Below, in pieces: positions 44,227 to 53,091 of a stretch of 64,000 bases of DNA. Numbering within the stretch: position 1 is the first letter of the stretch; every line of letters begins with the position of its first letter. Origin of the DNA: Burkholderia sp. OK233 (GTDB taxonomy: Bacteria; Pseudomonadota; Gammaproteobacteria; Burkholderiales; Burkholderiaceae); contig NZ_OCSR01000001.1 in assembly GCF_900230185.1 (NCBI RefSeq), forward strand, positions 4,216,001 through 4,280,000. Reading direction: 5' to 3'. A model generated the notes under the pieces. It worked only from the letters and a program-made list of their open reading frames with translations, was not told the origin of the DNA and did not search any database. The translations under genes were made by a program, and so were the position numbers.

Positions 44227-45609
44227 ATGGCCAGAGAAATCCGCCTTAACGCATTCGACATGAATTGCGTCGGGCATCAGTCGCCAGGTTTATGGGCGCA
44301 TCCACGCGACTCATCCTGGCGTTACAAGCAAATCGATTACTGGACCGACCTCGCGAAACTGCTCGAGCGCGGCAAGTTCGACGGTCTTTTCATCGCCGAC
44401 GTGCTGGGTATCTACGACGTCTTTAACGGCAATGGGGAAGCCGCGATTCGCCAGGCCGCGCAAGTCCCGGTCAACGATCCCGTGCTGCTCGTCTCGGCGA
44501 TGGCGAACGTGACTGAGCATCTCGGCTTCGGCGTGACTTGCTCGCTCTCGTACGAGCACCCGTATCCGTTCGCGCGGCGCATGTCGACACTCGACCACCT
44601 GACTAACGGCAGGGTTGGCTGGAATATTGTCACTTCGTATCTGGACAGCGCCGCACGCAATGTCGGCTTGCCGGCGCAGGCCAATCACGACGAGCGCTAT
44701 TCGCTTGCCGAGGAATATCTCGAGGTCTGCTACAAGCTGTGGGAAGCCTCCTGGGAAGACGACGCCGTGGTGCGTGATGCCGCGCGAAAGGTTTTCACCG
44801 AACCGTCGAAGGTTCATCCCATCAACCACCGTGGGCAGTATTTCGACGTGCCGGGCATTCATCTCTGCGAGCCGTCGCCTCAGCGTACGCCCGTGCTCTA
44901 TCAGGCGGGCGCGTCGAAGCGCGGCAAAGATTTTGCCGCGCAGCACGCCGAGTGCATTTTTATCGCAGCGCCGTCGCGCACGATCCTGAAGAATTTCGTC
45001 GCCGATATCCGGGCACGCGTGAAGTCATTCGGACGCGACCCGCACGACGTGCTGATTTTCAATCTGCACACGGTGATCACGGGCAAGACGTCAGCGGATG
45101 CACATGCGAAGCACGCCGACTATCGCCGCTATACAAGCGACGAGGGCGCGCTCGCGCTGATGTCGGGGTGGACCGGCATCGATCTGTCGAAGTACGACCT
45201 CGACGAACCGCTGCGCTATATCGAGAGCAATGCGGTGCAATCGGCCGTGGAGGCTTTATCGAGTGCAGATCCGACACGAGCGTGGACCGTGCGTGAGATT
45301 GCGAAGTGGGGCGGCATTGGCGGACTCGGACCGCTTTCAGTGGGAAGTCCGCAGGAGATCGCCGACGAATTGCACTCGTGGGTCGAGGAGACCGACGTCG
45401 ACGGATTCAATCTCGCTTACGCATTGACCCACGAGAGCTTCGCGGATTTCGTCGAGCTGGTCGTGCCCGAACTGCAGCGACGAGGCGTCTACAAGACCGA
45501 TTACACCAACGGCACGCTGCGCGAAAAGTTGCATGGCGGTGGTCCGCGGCTGGCTGAACCGCATCCCGGCGCGGCCTACCGCACGCACACGCCGGTCCAT
45601 GCCGGATAG
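44227..45609 (+). CDS. LLM flavin-dependent monooxygenase (DszA/DmoA-like)
   Basis: 460-residue FMN monooxygenase. It begins REIRLNAFDMNCVGHQSPGLWAHPRD, which places it in a DszA/NtaA subgroup distinct from the other LLM proteins here. Landmarks are LTNGRVGWNIVTSYLDSAARN, PVLYQAGASKRGKDFAAQHAECIF and the C-terminal YKTDYTNGTLREKL. It starts 31 bases after sfnB and precedes the SBP by 47 bases, so it is in the ABC operon. The likely substrate is a sulfone, sulfide or sulfonate. Confidence 0.88.
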   Translation: MAREIRLNAFDMNCVGHQSPGLWAHPRDSSWRYKQIDYWTDLAKLLERGKFDGLFIADVLGIYDVFNGNGEAAIRQAAQVPVNDPVLLVSAMANVTEHLGFGVTCSLSYEHPYPFARRMSTLDHLTNGRVGWNIVTSYLDSAARNVGLPAQANHDERYSLAEEYLEVCYKLWEASWEDDAVVRDAARKVFTEPSKVHPINHRGQYFDVPGIHLCEPSPQRTPVLYQAGASKRGKDFAAQHAECIFIAAPSRTILKNFVADIRARVKSFGRDPHDVLIFNLHTVITGKTSADAHAKHADYRRYTSDEGALALMSGWTGIDLSKYDLDEPLRYIESNAVQSAVEALSSADPTRAWTVREIAKWGGIGGLGPLSVGSPQEIADELHSWVEETDVDGFNLAYALTHESFADFVELVVPELQRRGVYKTDYTNGTLREKLHGGGPRLAEPHPGAAYRTHTPVHAG

Positions 45610-45656
45610 CACCCCGCTTACTCATAAAACGTCGAATAACAGGTTGGAGATCATTG

Positions 45657-46727
45657 ATGAAATCGTTTCTTCGTCGCAAGCTGGATGTGAGCCTCACGTT
45701 CCGCACACTCGCCCTGGCGGCGGCCGCGATGCTGGCCGGCGCCGCAGCCCACGCGGCGCCGCTCAAAGGTGCGCCCGCACCGTTCGACAAGGGCGGTGTG
45801 AAGATCGCGCTCGTCAACTATCTGTCGACGGGTGATTTCTTCCAGGCCTATGAAGCCGGTGCGCAAAAGCAGGCCAAAGCGCTCGGCATCGATCTGCGCA
45901 TCTACGAAGGCCGTCAGGATGCCGGCGAGCAACGTGAACAGATTCAACAAGCGATCAGCCTCGGCGTATCGGCGATTATCGTGAATCACGGCTTGCCTGA
46001 ATCGCTCAAGGACGTCGTGCAGCGTGCGTTGGACAAAGGCATCAAGGTCGTCGCGTTCGATGTCGATCTGGGCAATCCGAAGGTACCGCAGATCGAGCAG
46101 AGCGATCGCGAGCTGGCAGCGCTGCTGCTCGATCAGGCGGTGAAAGATAACGGCGATACCTTTGCCGCGGGCTACGTATACGTAGCGGGTTTCGCACCGC
46201 TCGACCGGCGCGATGCGGTATGGCGTGACTTCAAGGCCGCTCATCCGAAGGTTCAGGAGAAGGCGCGCTGGGGTACGGTGGACAATCCGATCGCGCAGTC
46301 GGTGGCTAACCAGGCGGCTGCAGCCTATCGTGCGCATCCTGAGATTCGGGTGGTGTTCGCGCCTTACGACGAATTCGCACGCGGGGCGAAGCTCGCGGCG
46401 GACGAGGCGAACTTGTCGTCGAAACTGCGCATTTACAGCGCGGATATTTCGACCTCCGATATCGAGGCGATTCGCGCGCCGAATAGCGCGTGGGTGGCGA
46501 CCGCGGCGACGAATCCGGCGGTGGTCGGTGCGGTGTCCGTACGGGCAGCGGCCTTGCTTCTCGCGGGGCAGCCGCCCGAGCACCGGATTGTCGTCAAGCC
46601 GACGCTAATTACGCGCGACGATCTGGTGAAGAACAACATCAAGACGATTGCCGAGCTCGGCGATAAATTCCCGGCATTCCGTTCGAGCGATGCTGCCACG
46701 GCAGCGTGGATTCCGGCTGCGGAGTGA
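45657..46727 (+). CDS. CUT2-type ABC transporter substrate-binding protein
   Basis: 356-residue periplasmic binding protein (Peripla_BP_4). The signal peptide ends at AAAHA, followed by GGVKIALVNYLSTGDFFQAYEAGAQKQAKALGIDL and ISLGVSAIIVNHG. GGAG (45646-45649) lies seven bases before ATG 45657. It should serve the ATPase/permease at 40223-42834, although two oxidoreductase genes lie between. DFFQAYEAG replaces the usual sugar-binding start, so the ligand is probably not a common sugar. Confidence 0.87.
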   Translation: MKSFLRRKLDVSLTFRTLALAAAAMLAGAAAHAAPLKGAPAPFDKGGVKIALVNYLSTGDFFQAYEAGAQKQAKALGIDLRIYEGRQDAGEQREQIQQAISLGVSAIIVNHGLPESLKDVVQRALDKGIKVVAFDVDLGNPKVPQIEQSDRELAALLLDQAVKDNGDTFAAGYVYVAGFAPLDRRDAVWRDFKAAHPKVQEKARWGTVDNPIAQSVANQAAAAYRAHPEIRVVFAPYDEFARGAKLAADEANLSSKLRIYSADISTSDIEAIRAPNSAWVATAATNPAVVGAVSVRAAALLLAGQPPEHRIVVKPTLITRDDLVKNNIKTIAELGDKFPAFRSSDAATAAWIPAAE

Positions 46728-46859
46728 CTGTCGGGGCCGTACGGGGTGTCGTGCGTAGTCGCGTCGGGAGCACGTCAAATATGGGGCGGGACGTCGTAGT
46801 ACGGCTGCCCGGCCGGCGCCGCGTGGAACCCCGCCGTCAATCATTTCCTTTGGACTTCC

Positions 46860-48218
46860 ATGAGCAAACGTAGCGGACACCTGCGCCTCGGCGCTTTCCT
46901 TTACCCTGCCGGACACCACATTGCGGCGTGGCGGCATCCCGAGGCGCAGGCGGACGCCGGCGTGAACTTTCGCCACTATGTCCAGCTCGCGCAAGCGGCC
47001 GAGGCCGCGAAGTTCGATCTGATCTTTCTCGCCGACGGCGTGGGAACACGCGGCGACAACGTCGACTTTCTGAGCCGCACTGCGCACAGCTATGTGGCGC
47101 AGTTCGAGGCGATCACGTTGCTGTCGGCGCTGGCGGCAGTGACTGAGCGCATCGGTCTGGTCGGCACAGCCTCGACGAGCTTCAACGAGCCGTATCACAT
47201 TGCCCGCAAATTCGCCTCGCTCGATCACATCAGCGGGGGGCGTGCGGGTTGGAATCTGGTCACCTCGTCGAGCGAGCATGAAGCGAAGAACTTCAACCGT
47301 GACAAGCATTTCGACCACGCCGAGCGTTATGCCCGCGCCGCTGAGTTCGCGGAAGTCACAGGGGGCCTGTGGGACAGTTGGGAGGACGACGCGTTCGTCC
47401 GCAACAAAGTCGAAGGGCGTTTCTTCGATCCCGCCAAACGGCATGTGCTTGATCACAAGGGACACTTCTTTCAGGTCAAGGGCCCGCTGAACGTTGCGCG
47501 TTCTCCGCAGGGGCATCCCGTAGTCGTGCAGGCCGGATCGTCCGAAGCCGGCCGGGACCTCGCCGCGAAGACGGCGGAAGTGATTTTCACGGCGCAGCAA
47601 ACGCTGCAGGACGCGGCGGACTTTTATGCGGACGTGAAGGGGCGCATGGCGGCTTACGGCCGTCATCCGGACGATCTGAAGATCATGCCGGGCGTATTTC
47701 CGATTGTCGGCCGCACTGAAGGTGAGGCGAAAGAGAAGTTCGAGCAGTTGCAGTCGCTCGTTGATCCGAAGGTCGGGCTTGCGCTCGTATCCGGGTTGAC
47801 CGGTGGGTTCGATCTCTCGGACTATCCACTCGACGGGCCGATCCCGGAGCTGCCCGAAACGAATGCGAGCAAGAGCCGACAGGTGTTGACGATCGACCTG
47901 GCTCGCCGTGAGAACCTCACGATCCGCCAGCTCTATTTACGGGTCGCGGGTGCGCGCGGCCATTGGCAACTCGTCGGCACCCCGGCGCAGATCGTCGATC
48001 AACTCGAAGAGCGCTTTGTGAATTATGCCGCCGACGGTTTCAACGTGATGCCGCCGGTGCTGCCGGATGGATTGACCGATTTCGTTGAACTGGTATTGCC
48101 GGAGTTGCGGCGACGCGGGTTGTTCCGCGAGGACTATGAAGGGCGCACGCTGCGCGAGAACCTGGGATTGCGGCGGCCGGAAAACCGCCATTTTCCTGTA
48201 CATCAATCCGACGCATAA
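46860..48218 (+). CDS. LLM flavin-dependent monooxygenase (NtaA/DmoA family)
   Basis: 452 residues starting MSKRSGHLRLGAFLYPAGHHIAAWRH. Landmarks are GTASTSFNEPYHIARKFASLDHISGGRAGWNLVTS, HPVVVQAGSSEAGRDLAAKTAEVIFTAQQTL and the C-terminal DYEGRTLRENLGLRRPENRHF. It is most like the broken copy at 32113 and the copy at 50811, and its tail is nearly the same as theirs. It may cover the function lost in the pseudogene. Same operon direction as the SBP. Confidence 0.88.
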   Translation: MSKRSGHLRLGAFLYPAGHHIAAWRHPEAQADAGVNFRHYVQLAQAAEAAKFDLIFLADGVGTRGDNVDFLSRTAHSYVAQFEAITLLSALAAVTERIGLVGTASTSFNEPYHIARKFASLDHISGGRAGWNLVTSSSEHEAKNFNRDKHFDHAERYARAAEFAEVTGGLWDSWEDDAFVRNKVEGRFFDPAKRHVLDHKGHFFQVKGPLNVARSPQGHPVVVQAGSSEAGRDLAAKTAEVIFTAQQTLQDAADFYADVKGRMAAYGRHPDDLKIMPGVFPIVGRTEGEAKEKFEQLQSLVDPKVGLALVSGLTGGFDLSDYPLDGPIPELPETNASKSRQVLTIDLARRENLTIRQLYLRVAGARGHWQLVGTPAQIVDQLEERFVNYAADGFNVMPPVLPDGLTDFVELVLPELRRRGLFREDYEGRTLRENLGLRRPENRHFPVHQSDA

Positions 48219-48349
48219 CTTTCCACGATTCGTTATTTCCTCTCTGCGTGGCCGTCGCCTACGCTGAAACGATAGATGCATGCGTCTACCGCCGCCACGC
48301 GTTGCGTGCCGCGGCTATAGCCTCGTTTTAACGTGATGAGGATGCGAAC

Positions 48350-49189
48350 ATGAGCGATATCGTCATCGATGCACTGGTGTCTGCCGCGACCATCGAGGCA
48401 GAGTTGAACTACCTTGAGTTCACCGGCGAGAAACCAGTGTCGTACCAATACGAACCGCCGCCGGGCGTTCCGAAGCGCAGTGGCGTGTACCGGCCGCATC
48501 GGGTGAGCATTTCAAATGCCCGCATCGCGCCGCCGCCTGGCGCGTTGTCGCTCGATCGCAATGGCTTCGAACTGCATCGGCACGCTAGCGCGCTGAGCGA
48601 CTTCTCCGATCCGGCCAGGATCGAATCTGTCTACTACGGGCAAGCGGAGCAGTTGCTGAAACAGGCCACCGGCGCTCGCCGGGTGGTCGTGTTCGATCAC
48701 ACGCTGCGTGACGGTAATCCTGAGCGCAGCAATGGTGTGAGGGAGCCCGTCAAGTACATCCACAACGACCAGACTTTTGTGTCGGGGCCGCGCCGGGTGC
48801 GCGATCATCTGCCGACAGGTGAAGCGGAACGGTTGCTGCAAGGCCGTGTTGCGATCGTCAACCTGTGGCGTCCGATCGGAGAAGCCGTGCAATCGTCGCC
48901 GCTTGCGCTATGCGATTCGCGCAGTATCACGCTCAACGATCTGGTGGCATCGGACCTGGTTTATCCCGACAAGGTCGGCGAGACGTATGCGTTGGTCTTC
49001 AATCCGCGGCATCGTTGGTACTACTTTCCGCAGATGTCGCCCGATGAATTCCTGCTGCTGAAGATTTACGATTCGGCAGGCGACGGAATCGCGCGTCTGA
49101 CGGCCCATACGGCATTCGACGATCCCACGTCGCCGGCCGACGCGCCGCCGCGCCGGAGCATCGAACTGCGCACGCTATTGTTCTTTTGA
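48350..49189 (+). CDS. CmcJ/NvfI (AsaB-like) 2-oxoglutarate/Fe(II) oxygenase family protein
   Basis: 279 residues. The block ARRVVVFDHTLRDGN ... YIHNDQTFVSGPRRVRDHLP ... VAIVNLWRPIGEAVQSSPLALCDSRS ... FNPRHRWYYFPQMSPDE is the hallmark of the CmcJ/AsaB/GA4 desaturase-like family. It has candidate metal ligands in HNDQ and the later His, and an Arg for 2-oxoglutarate. GAGGA precedes ATG 48350. Members hydroxylate or desaturate small molecules, sometimes in secondary metabolism. The substrate here is unknown. An oxygenase of this type inside an LLM cluster is unusual. Confidence 0.78.
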   Translation: MSDIVIDALVSAATIEAELNYLEFTGEKPVSYQYEPPPGVPKRSGVYRPHRVSISNARIAPPPGALSLDRNGFELHRHASALSDFSDPARIESVYYGQAEQLLKQATGARRVVVFDHTLRDGNPERSNGVREPVKYIHNDQTFVSGPRRVRDHLPTGEAERLLQGRVAIVNLWRPIGEAVQSSPLALCDSRSITLNDLVASDLVYPDKVGETYALVFNPRHRWYYFPQMSPDEFLLLKIYDSAGDGIARLTAHTAFDDPTSPADAPPRRSIELRTLLFF

Positions 49190-49440
49190 GCGCCGGCGTT
49201 GAGCGCGCCGGCATGCCGTGAAATGCAGGGCAACCGATAGCGGGACGCGTCTGCTGCAGCATCGCAGAATCTGCAATATCGAAAGCGTGAATTCTTGTTT
49301 GTTTGTGACGCAGCGTTTGGTTAGCATGCGGCGTTTGGGTCGTTGCCTTACTTCTTTGGTCGACGCAGCTTTTGTTTTTCGTCGAGCGAGATGAGCGTAA
49401 CGCTTGCCCGGTGCGTTTTCACAGCTCTCACGCCTTCGAC
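49190..49440. other. Intergenic region before the MmgE/PrpD gene
   Basis: About 250 bases with lower GC around 49270-49380. No gene or clear hairpin seen. It probably contains a secondary promoter for the MmgE/PrpD-LLM pair. Confidence 0.35.
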
Positions 49441-50814
49441 ATGTCAAGCCTCCATGCATCCAACGCCGGCCAGCAGGCTACCGGCGTGACACGACGGCTG
49501 GCCGTCGCGATCACTCAGGCGTCGCCGTCCCGCGACGCCGATGCCATTGCCGCCGCAAGACGCGGCATCCTCGACTTTCTTGCTGCCGCCTTTGCCGGCG
49601 CGAGCGACAGCGGCTATCAAAAACTCCTGTCAGTAAGCGCCAACGATTCGCGCGGCGAAGCGTCGGTGATCGGCAGCAGTGCCCGTGCATCGGCGCAGCA
49701 GGCTGCGTTGCTCAACGGTTACGCCGGGCACGCACTCGATTACGACGACGTGCATAGCAGCGTAAGAGGCCATCCTGCGACGGTATTGCTGCCGGCGCTG
49801 TTCGCGCTGGCACAAACACGCGGCAGCAGCGCGCTCGATTTGCTCGACGCCTACGTCGTCGGCGTCGAAACGATGGCGCGCCTCGGTCTTGCACTCGGTA
49901 GCCGGCACTACGAGCAGGGCTTTCATAACACCGCGACATTGGGCGCACTTGGCGCGGCAGCCGCTGCGTCTTATCTGCTGAAGCTCGATGCCGCGGCCAT
50001 TGAGAACGCACTGGGTCTTGCCGCCACGCAGTCCGCGGGCTTACGACTGCAGTTCGGCAGCGAAGCGAAACCCTTGCATGCTGGCCTCGCTGCGCGCGCC
50101 GGTTTATTCGCCGCTGAACTCGCGGCGGCGGAACTGCAGGGCTCGCCGGAAGCACTGGACGGACCGGTCGGCTTTTTTGCCGTGTTCAGCGGCGGCGCAG
50201 CACAACCAGAACGCGTGCTCGACGGCTGGGGCGCACCCTGGCAAATCGCAGTCCCGGGCCTGTACTTCAAACCGTGGGCGTGCTGCACGGCGACGCACTA
50301 CGCCGTGCATGCCGCATTGACGTTGCGCGACGCACACCGTTTCACGCCGGACGACATTGCCGAGGTAACGGTGATATTTCCGCCCGGCGGGGACACACCG
50401 CTTTCCAGACATTTGCCTTCGACCGGTCTCGAAGCGCGTTTTAGCGTTGCCTACGCAGTCGCGGCCGCGCTGACGGATGGCTCGCCCAGTGTGACTACTT
50501 TCGCCGATGTGCCCGTGCGCGACGACCTGATCACGCTCGCGCGGCGCGTGGCGAGTCGTCACGATGAAACCGCCGCGCGTGCGTCGACCGATCCCGCCAC
50601 GCGCTTTTCGACCGTCGAGATCGTATTGCGCAACGGCACTGTACTGAGCCATAAAACCGACCGTCTCTACAGCGCGACGGATCTGGCCGCGAAGTTCGCG
50701 GACGCCACCGGCCGCGACGAACGTCTCGCGTTCATCCCCGCGCATATCGACACCATGCAGAGCGCCGCCGACCTGGCATCCATTTTCAATGTCTTCGCAC
50801 AGATCCACGTATGA
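49441..50814 (+). CDS. MmgE/PrpD-family protein
   Basis: 457 residues of the MmgE/PrpD fold (2-methylcitrate dehydratase, cis-aconitate decarboxylase, and dehydratases of unknown substrate). It shows LNGYAGHALDYDDVHSSVRGHPATVLLPALFALA and GLYFKPWACCTATHYAVHAAL. No prpB or prpC is near, so it is not a standard methylcitrate enzyme. ATG 49441 has no clear ribosome site; a TTG at 49372 is possible. The stop overlaps the next LLM start (ATGA), which ties it to monooxygenase function. Confidence 0.82.
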   Translation: MSSLHASNAGQQATGVTRRLAVAITQASPSRDADAIAAARRGILDFLAAAFAGASDSGYQKLLSVSANDSRGEASVIGSSARASAQQAALLNGYAGHALDYDDVHSSVRGHPATVLLPALFALAQTRGSSALDLLDAYVVGVETMARLGLALGSRHYEQGFHNTATLGALGAAAAASYLLKLDAAAIENALGLAATQSAGLRLQFGSEAKPLHAGLAARAGLFAAELAAAELQGSPEALDGPVGFFAVFSGGAAQPERVLDGWGAPWQIAVPGLYFKPWACCTATHYAVHAALTLRDAHRFTPDDIAEVTVIFPPGGDTPLSRHLPSTGLEARFSVAYAVAAALTDGSPSVTTFADVPVRDDLITLARRVASRHDETAARASTDPATRFSTVEIVLRNGTVLSHKTDRLYSATDLAAKFADATGRDERLAFIPAHIDTMQSAADLASIFNVFAQIHV

Positions 50815-52139
50815 GCACGAATAACAGCAGTACCCGTAGGCAGATGCGTCTCGGGCTCTTCATTCAGGGTGCGGGACACCACGTCGCTGGCTGGCGACAC
50901 CCTGACGCGCAGGCGGGCAGCGAGAATCTGGCGCTGATGCAGCGCATCACGCAGACCGCCGAGCGCGCCAAGTTCGACATGGTTTTTCTCGCCGATGGCC
51001 TCACCAGCGGCCCCGACGCGCATCCGTCGATGGCAATGCGGCTCGAACCGCTGTGCCTGCTGTCGGCGCTCGCCATGGGCACGCGCCACATCGGTCTCGC
51101 CGCTACCGCGTCGACCACGTATAGCGAGCCGTATCACGTTGCGCGCGCGTTTGCGTCGCTAGATCATCTGAGTAGCGGGCGGGCGGCCTGGAACGTCGTG
51201 ACGACTTCGTACGACCGCACGGCCGCGAACTTCACACGAGGCAATCATCCGGATCACGCGCTGCGCTATGAAATGGCGGGTGAATTCGTCGACGTCGTCA
51301 AGGGACTGTGGGACAGCTGGGATGACGACGCGGTGCTCAAGGACAAGGCGCGCGGCGTCTACTTCGATCCCGCCAAGGTGCATACGCTGGATCACAAGGG
51401 GCAGTTCTTCGCCGTCAAAGGTCCATTGAATGCGTCGCGCCCGCCGCAGGGACATCCTGTGGTGATTCAGGCCGGCTCGTCCGGACCGGGACAGGACCTG
51501 GCCGCGCGCACGGCGGAAGTGGTGTTCACCGCGCAGCAGACCATCGAAGAAGCACAGGTCTTCTATCGCGACCTGAAAGGCCGGTTGCCGAAATTTGGCC
51601 GTGAGGGCCAGCAGTTGCATGTGATGCCGGGCGTGTTTCCTGTCATCGGCAGGACGGAGCAGGAAGCGAAAGACAAATACGCGCAGTTGCAGGAATGGAC
51701 CGATACGTCGGGTGCGCTGTCACTGTTGTCCGACCGGTTGGGGCATGACGTGTCGAAGTATCCGCTCGATGGTCCGCTGCCGGAGCTGCCTGAATCCGAT
51801 CAACTGAAAAGCCGTGCCAAGCTGCTGACCGATCTCGCACGCCGCGAGAATCTGACCTTGCGCGAGCTGTATTACCTGGTGGCCGGCGCGCGTGGGCACC
51901 GCATCGTTTGGGGTACGCCTGTGCAGGTGGCGGATGCGCTCGAAGAGTGGTTTACGGGCGAAGCGGCCGACGGCTTCAATATCATGCCGCCGTATTTCCC
52001 GGGCGGTCTCGACGATTTTGTCGAACTCGTCGTGCCGGAGTTGCAGCGGCGTGGGTTATTCCGCACCGAATATAGCGGCACTACCTTGCGTGATCACCTT
52101 GGTTTGCAGCGGCCTGTGAGTCGCTATGCGGGGCAGTGA
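50811..52139 (+). CDS. LLM flavin-dependent monooxygenase (NtaA/DmoA family)
   Basis: 442 residues starting with RRQMRLGLFIQGAGHHVAGWRHPDAQ. Landmarks are ATASTTYSEPYHVARAFASLDHLSSGRAAWNVVTTSYD, HPVVIQAGSSGPGQDLAARTAEVVFTAQQT and the C-terminal YSGTTLRDHLGLQRPVSRY. ATGA overlap with the MmgE/PrpD gene indicates coupled expression. It is the last gene of the long plus-strand run and ends at a strong hairpin terminator. Confidence 0.88.
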   Translation: MSTNNSSTRRQMRLGLFIQGAGHHVAGWRHPDAQAGSENLALMQRITQTAERAKFDMVFLADGLTSGPDAHPSMAMRLEPLCLLSALAMGTRHIGLAATASTTYSEPYHVARAFASLDHLSSGRAAWNVVTTSYDRTAANFTRGNHPDHALRYEMAGEFVDVVKGLWDSWDDDAVLKDKARGVYFDPAKVHTLDHKGQFFAVKGPLNASRPPQGHPVVIQAGSSGPGQDLAARTAEVVFTAQQTIEEAQVFYRDLKGRLPKFGREGQQLHVMPGVFPVIGRTEQEAKDKYAQLQEWTDTSGALSLLSDRLGHDVSKYPLDGPLPELPESDQLKSRAKLLTDLARRENLTLRELYYLVAGARGHRIVWGTPVQVADALEEWFTGEAADGFNIMPPYFPGGLDDFVELVVPELQRRGLFRTEYSGTTLRDHLGLQRPVSRYAGQ

Positions 52140-52151
52140 GACATAAGAAGT

Positions 52152-52188
52152 AAAACGCGGCGTCTGCTCAGCAGACGCCGCGTTTTTT
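52152..52188. terminator. Strong bidirectional terminator
   Basis: A perfect 17-bp inverted repeat (52152-52168 and 52170-52186) with a single central base. It begins AAAACGCGG and ends CCGCGTTTTTT. It separates the convergent LLM gene (+) and amino-acid-type ABC operon (-). With an A-run on one side and a T-run on the other it can act in both directions. Confidence 0.9.
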
Positions 52189-52233
52189 CAAGCTTGCATC
52201 CCGACCCGCGCCGTACTCGCTGGTCCAGATCGT

Positions 52234-53091
52234 CTAGATCGCGAAGTGGCGCAGATCCAGTGCCAGCGGTGTGCGGGGCGCCGCCGCGTGTGCAGTCTCC
52301 GGCGCGGATGAGGTATGCGCCAGAAACTCACGCGTACGCGGACTGACTGGCGCGCGGAACAGCGCGTTAGCCGGGCCATGTTCGACAATCACGCCGGCCT
52401 CGGTGAAATACACCGCATCGCTCACTTCCTCGGCAAAGCGCATCTCGTGCGTGACGAGCACGCAGGTCATGCCGTCCCTCACCAGATCGCGGATCACGGT
52501 CAGCACTTCGCCCACGGTCTCCGGGTCGAGCGCCGAGGTCACCTCGTCGAAGAGGATCAGATCCGGCTGCATCGCGAGCGCGCGTGCAATCGCCACGCGC
52601 TGTTGTTGACCGCCCGACAGTTCACCCGGATACGCATGGGCCTTGTCCGCGAGGCGCACCTTCTTCAGCAGATCGCAAGCGGTGCGAGTGGCGCTGGCTT
52701 TGTCGCGCCCCAGGATGCGCACGGGCGCGACAACCAGATTGTCCAATACGCTCAGATGCGGAAACAGGTTGTATTGCTGGAACACGAAACCGACGCGCTT
52801 GCGCAATTCGATCTCGTCGCGTTCGGAGGCGAGCCGGTCGACACGGGTACCGTCGACTTCGATTTCACCGTGCTGGGGACGCAATAGTCCGGTAATGCAG
52901 CGCAAAATCGTCGACTTGCCCGATCCGGATGGTCCGATGATCGACACGGCCTGCCCGCGGAACACGTCGAGGTCGATACCCTTGAGTACCGGCGTCGAGC
53001 CGAATGACAGATGCACGTCGCGCAACCGGACCAGTGGGCGCACGGCCGCAGCAGCGGCTGCGGGAGCGAGCGAGACATCAGCTGAAAGCAT
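52234..53091 (-). CDS. Polar amino-acid-type ABC transporter ATPase (GlnQ/HisP-like)
   Basis: 285 residues. It has Walker A GPSGSGKST, Q-loop FQQYNLFPH, signature LSGGQQQRVAIARAL, Walker B ILFDEVTSALDP and the switch His in VTHEMRFAEEV. In this family sulfur amino acids such as cystine (TcyN type) are common ligands. ATG 53091 overlaps the permease stop by 14 bases; an ATG four codons upstream is possible. Last gene of a four-gene operon with two permeases and a binding protein. A C-terminal 35-residue Ala/Pro tail is an oddity. Confidence 0.9.
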   Translation of the reverse strand: MLSADVSLAPAAAAAAVRPLVRLRDVHLSFGSTPVLKGIDLDVFRGQAVSIIGPSGSGKSTILRCITGLLRPQHGEIEVDGTRVDRLASERDEIELRKRVGFVFQQYNLFPHLSVLDNLVVAPVRILGRDKASATRTACDLLKKVRLADKAHAYPGELSGGQQQRVAIARALAMQPDLILFDEVTSALDPETVGEVLTVIRDLVRDGMTCVLVTHEMRFAEEVSDAVYFTEAGVIVEHGPANALFRAPVSPRTREFLAHTSSAPETAHAAAPRTPLALDLRHFAI

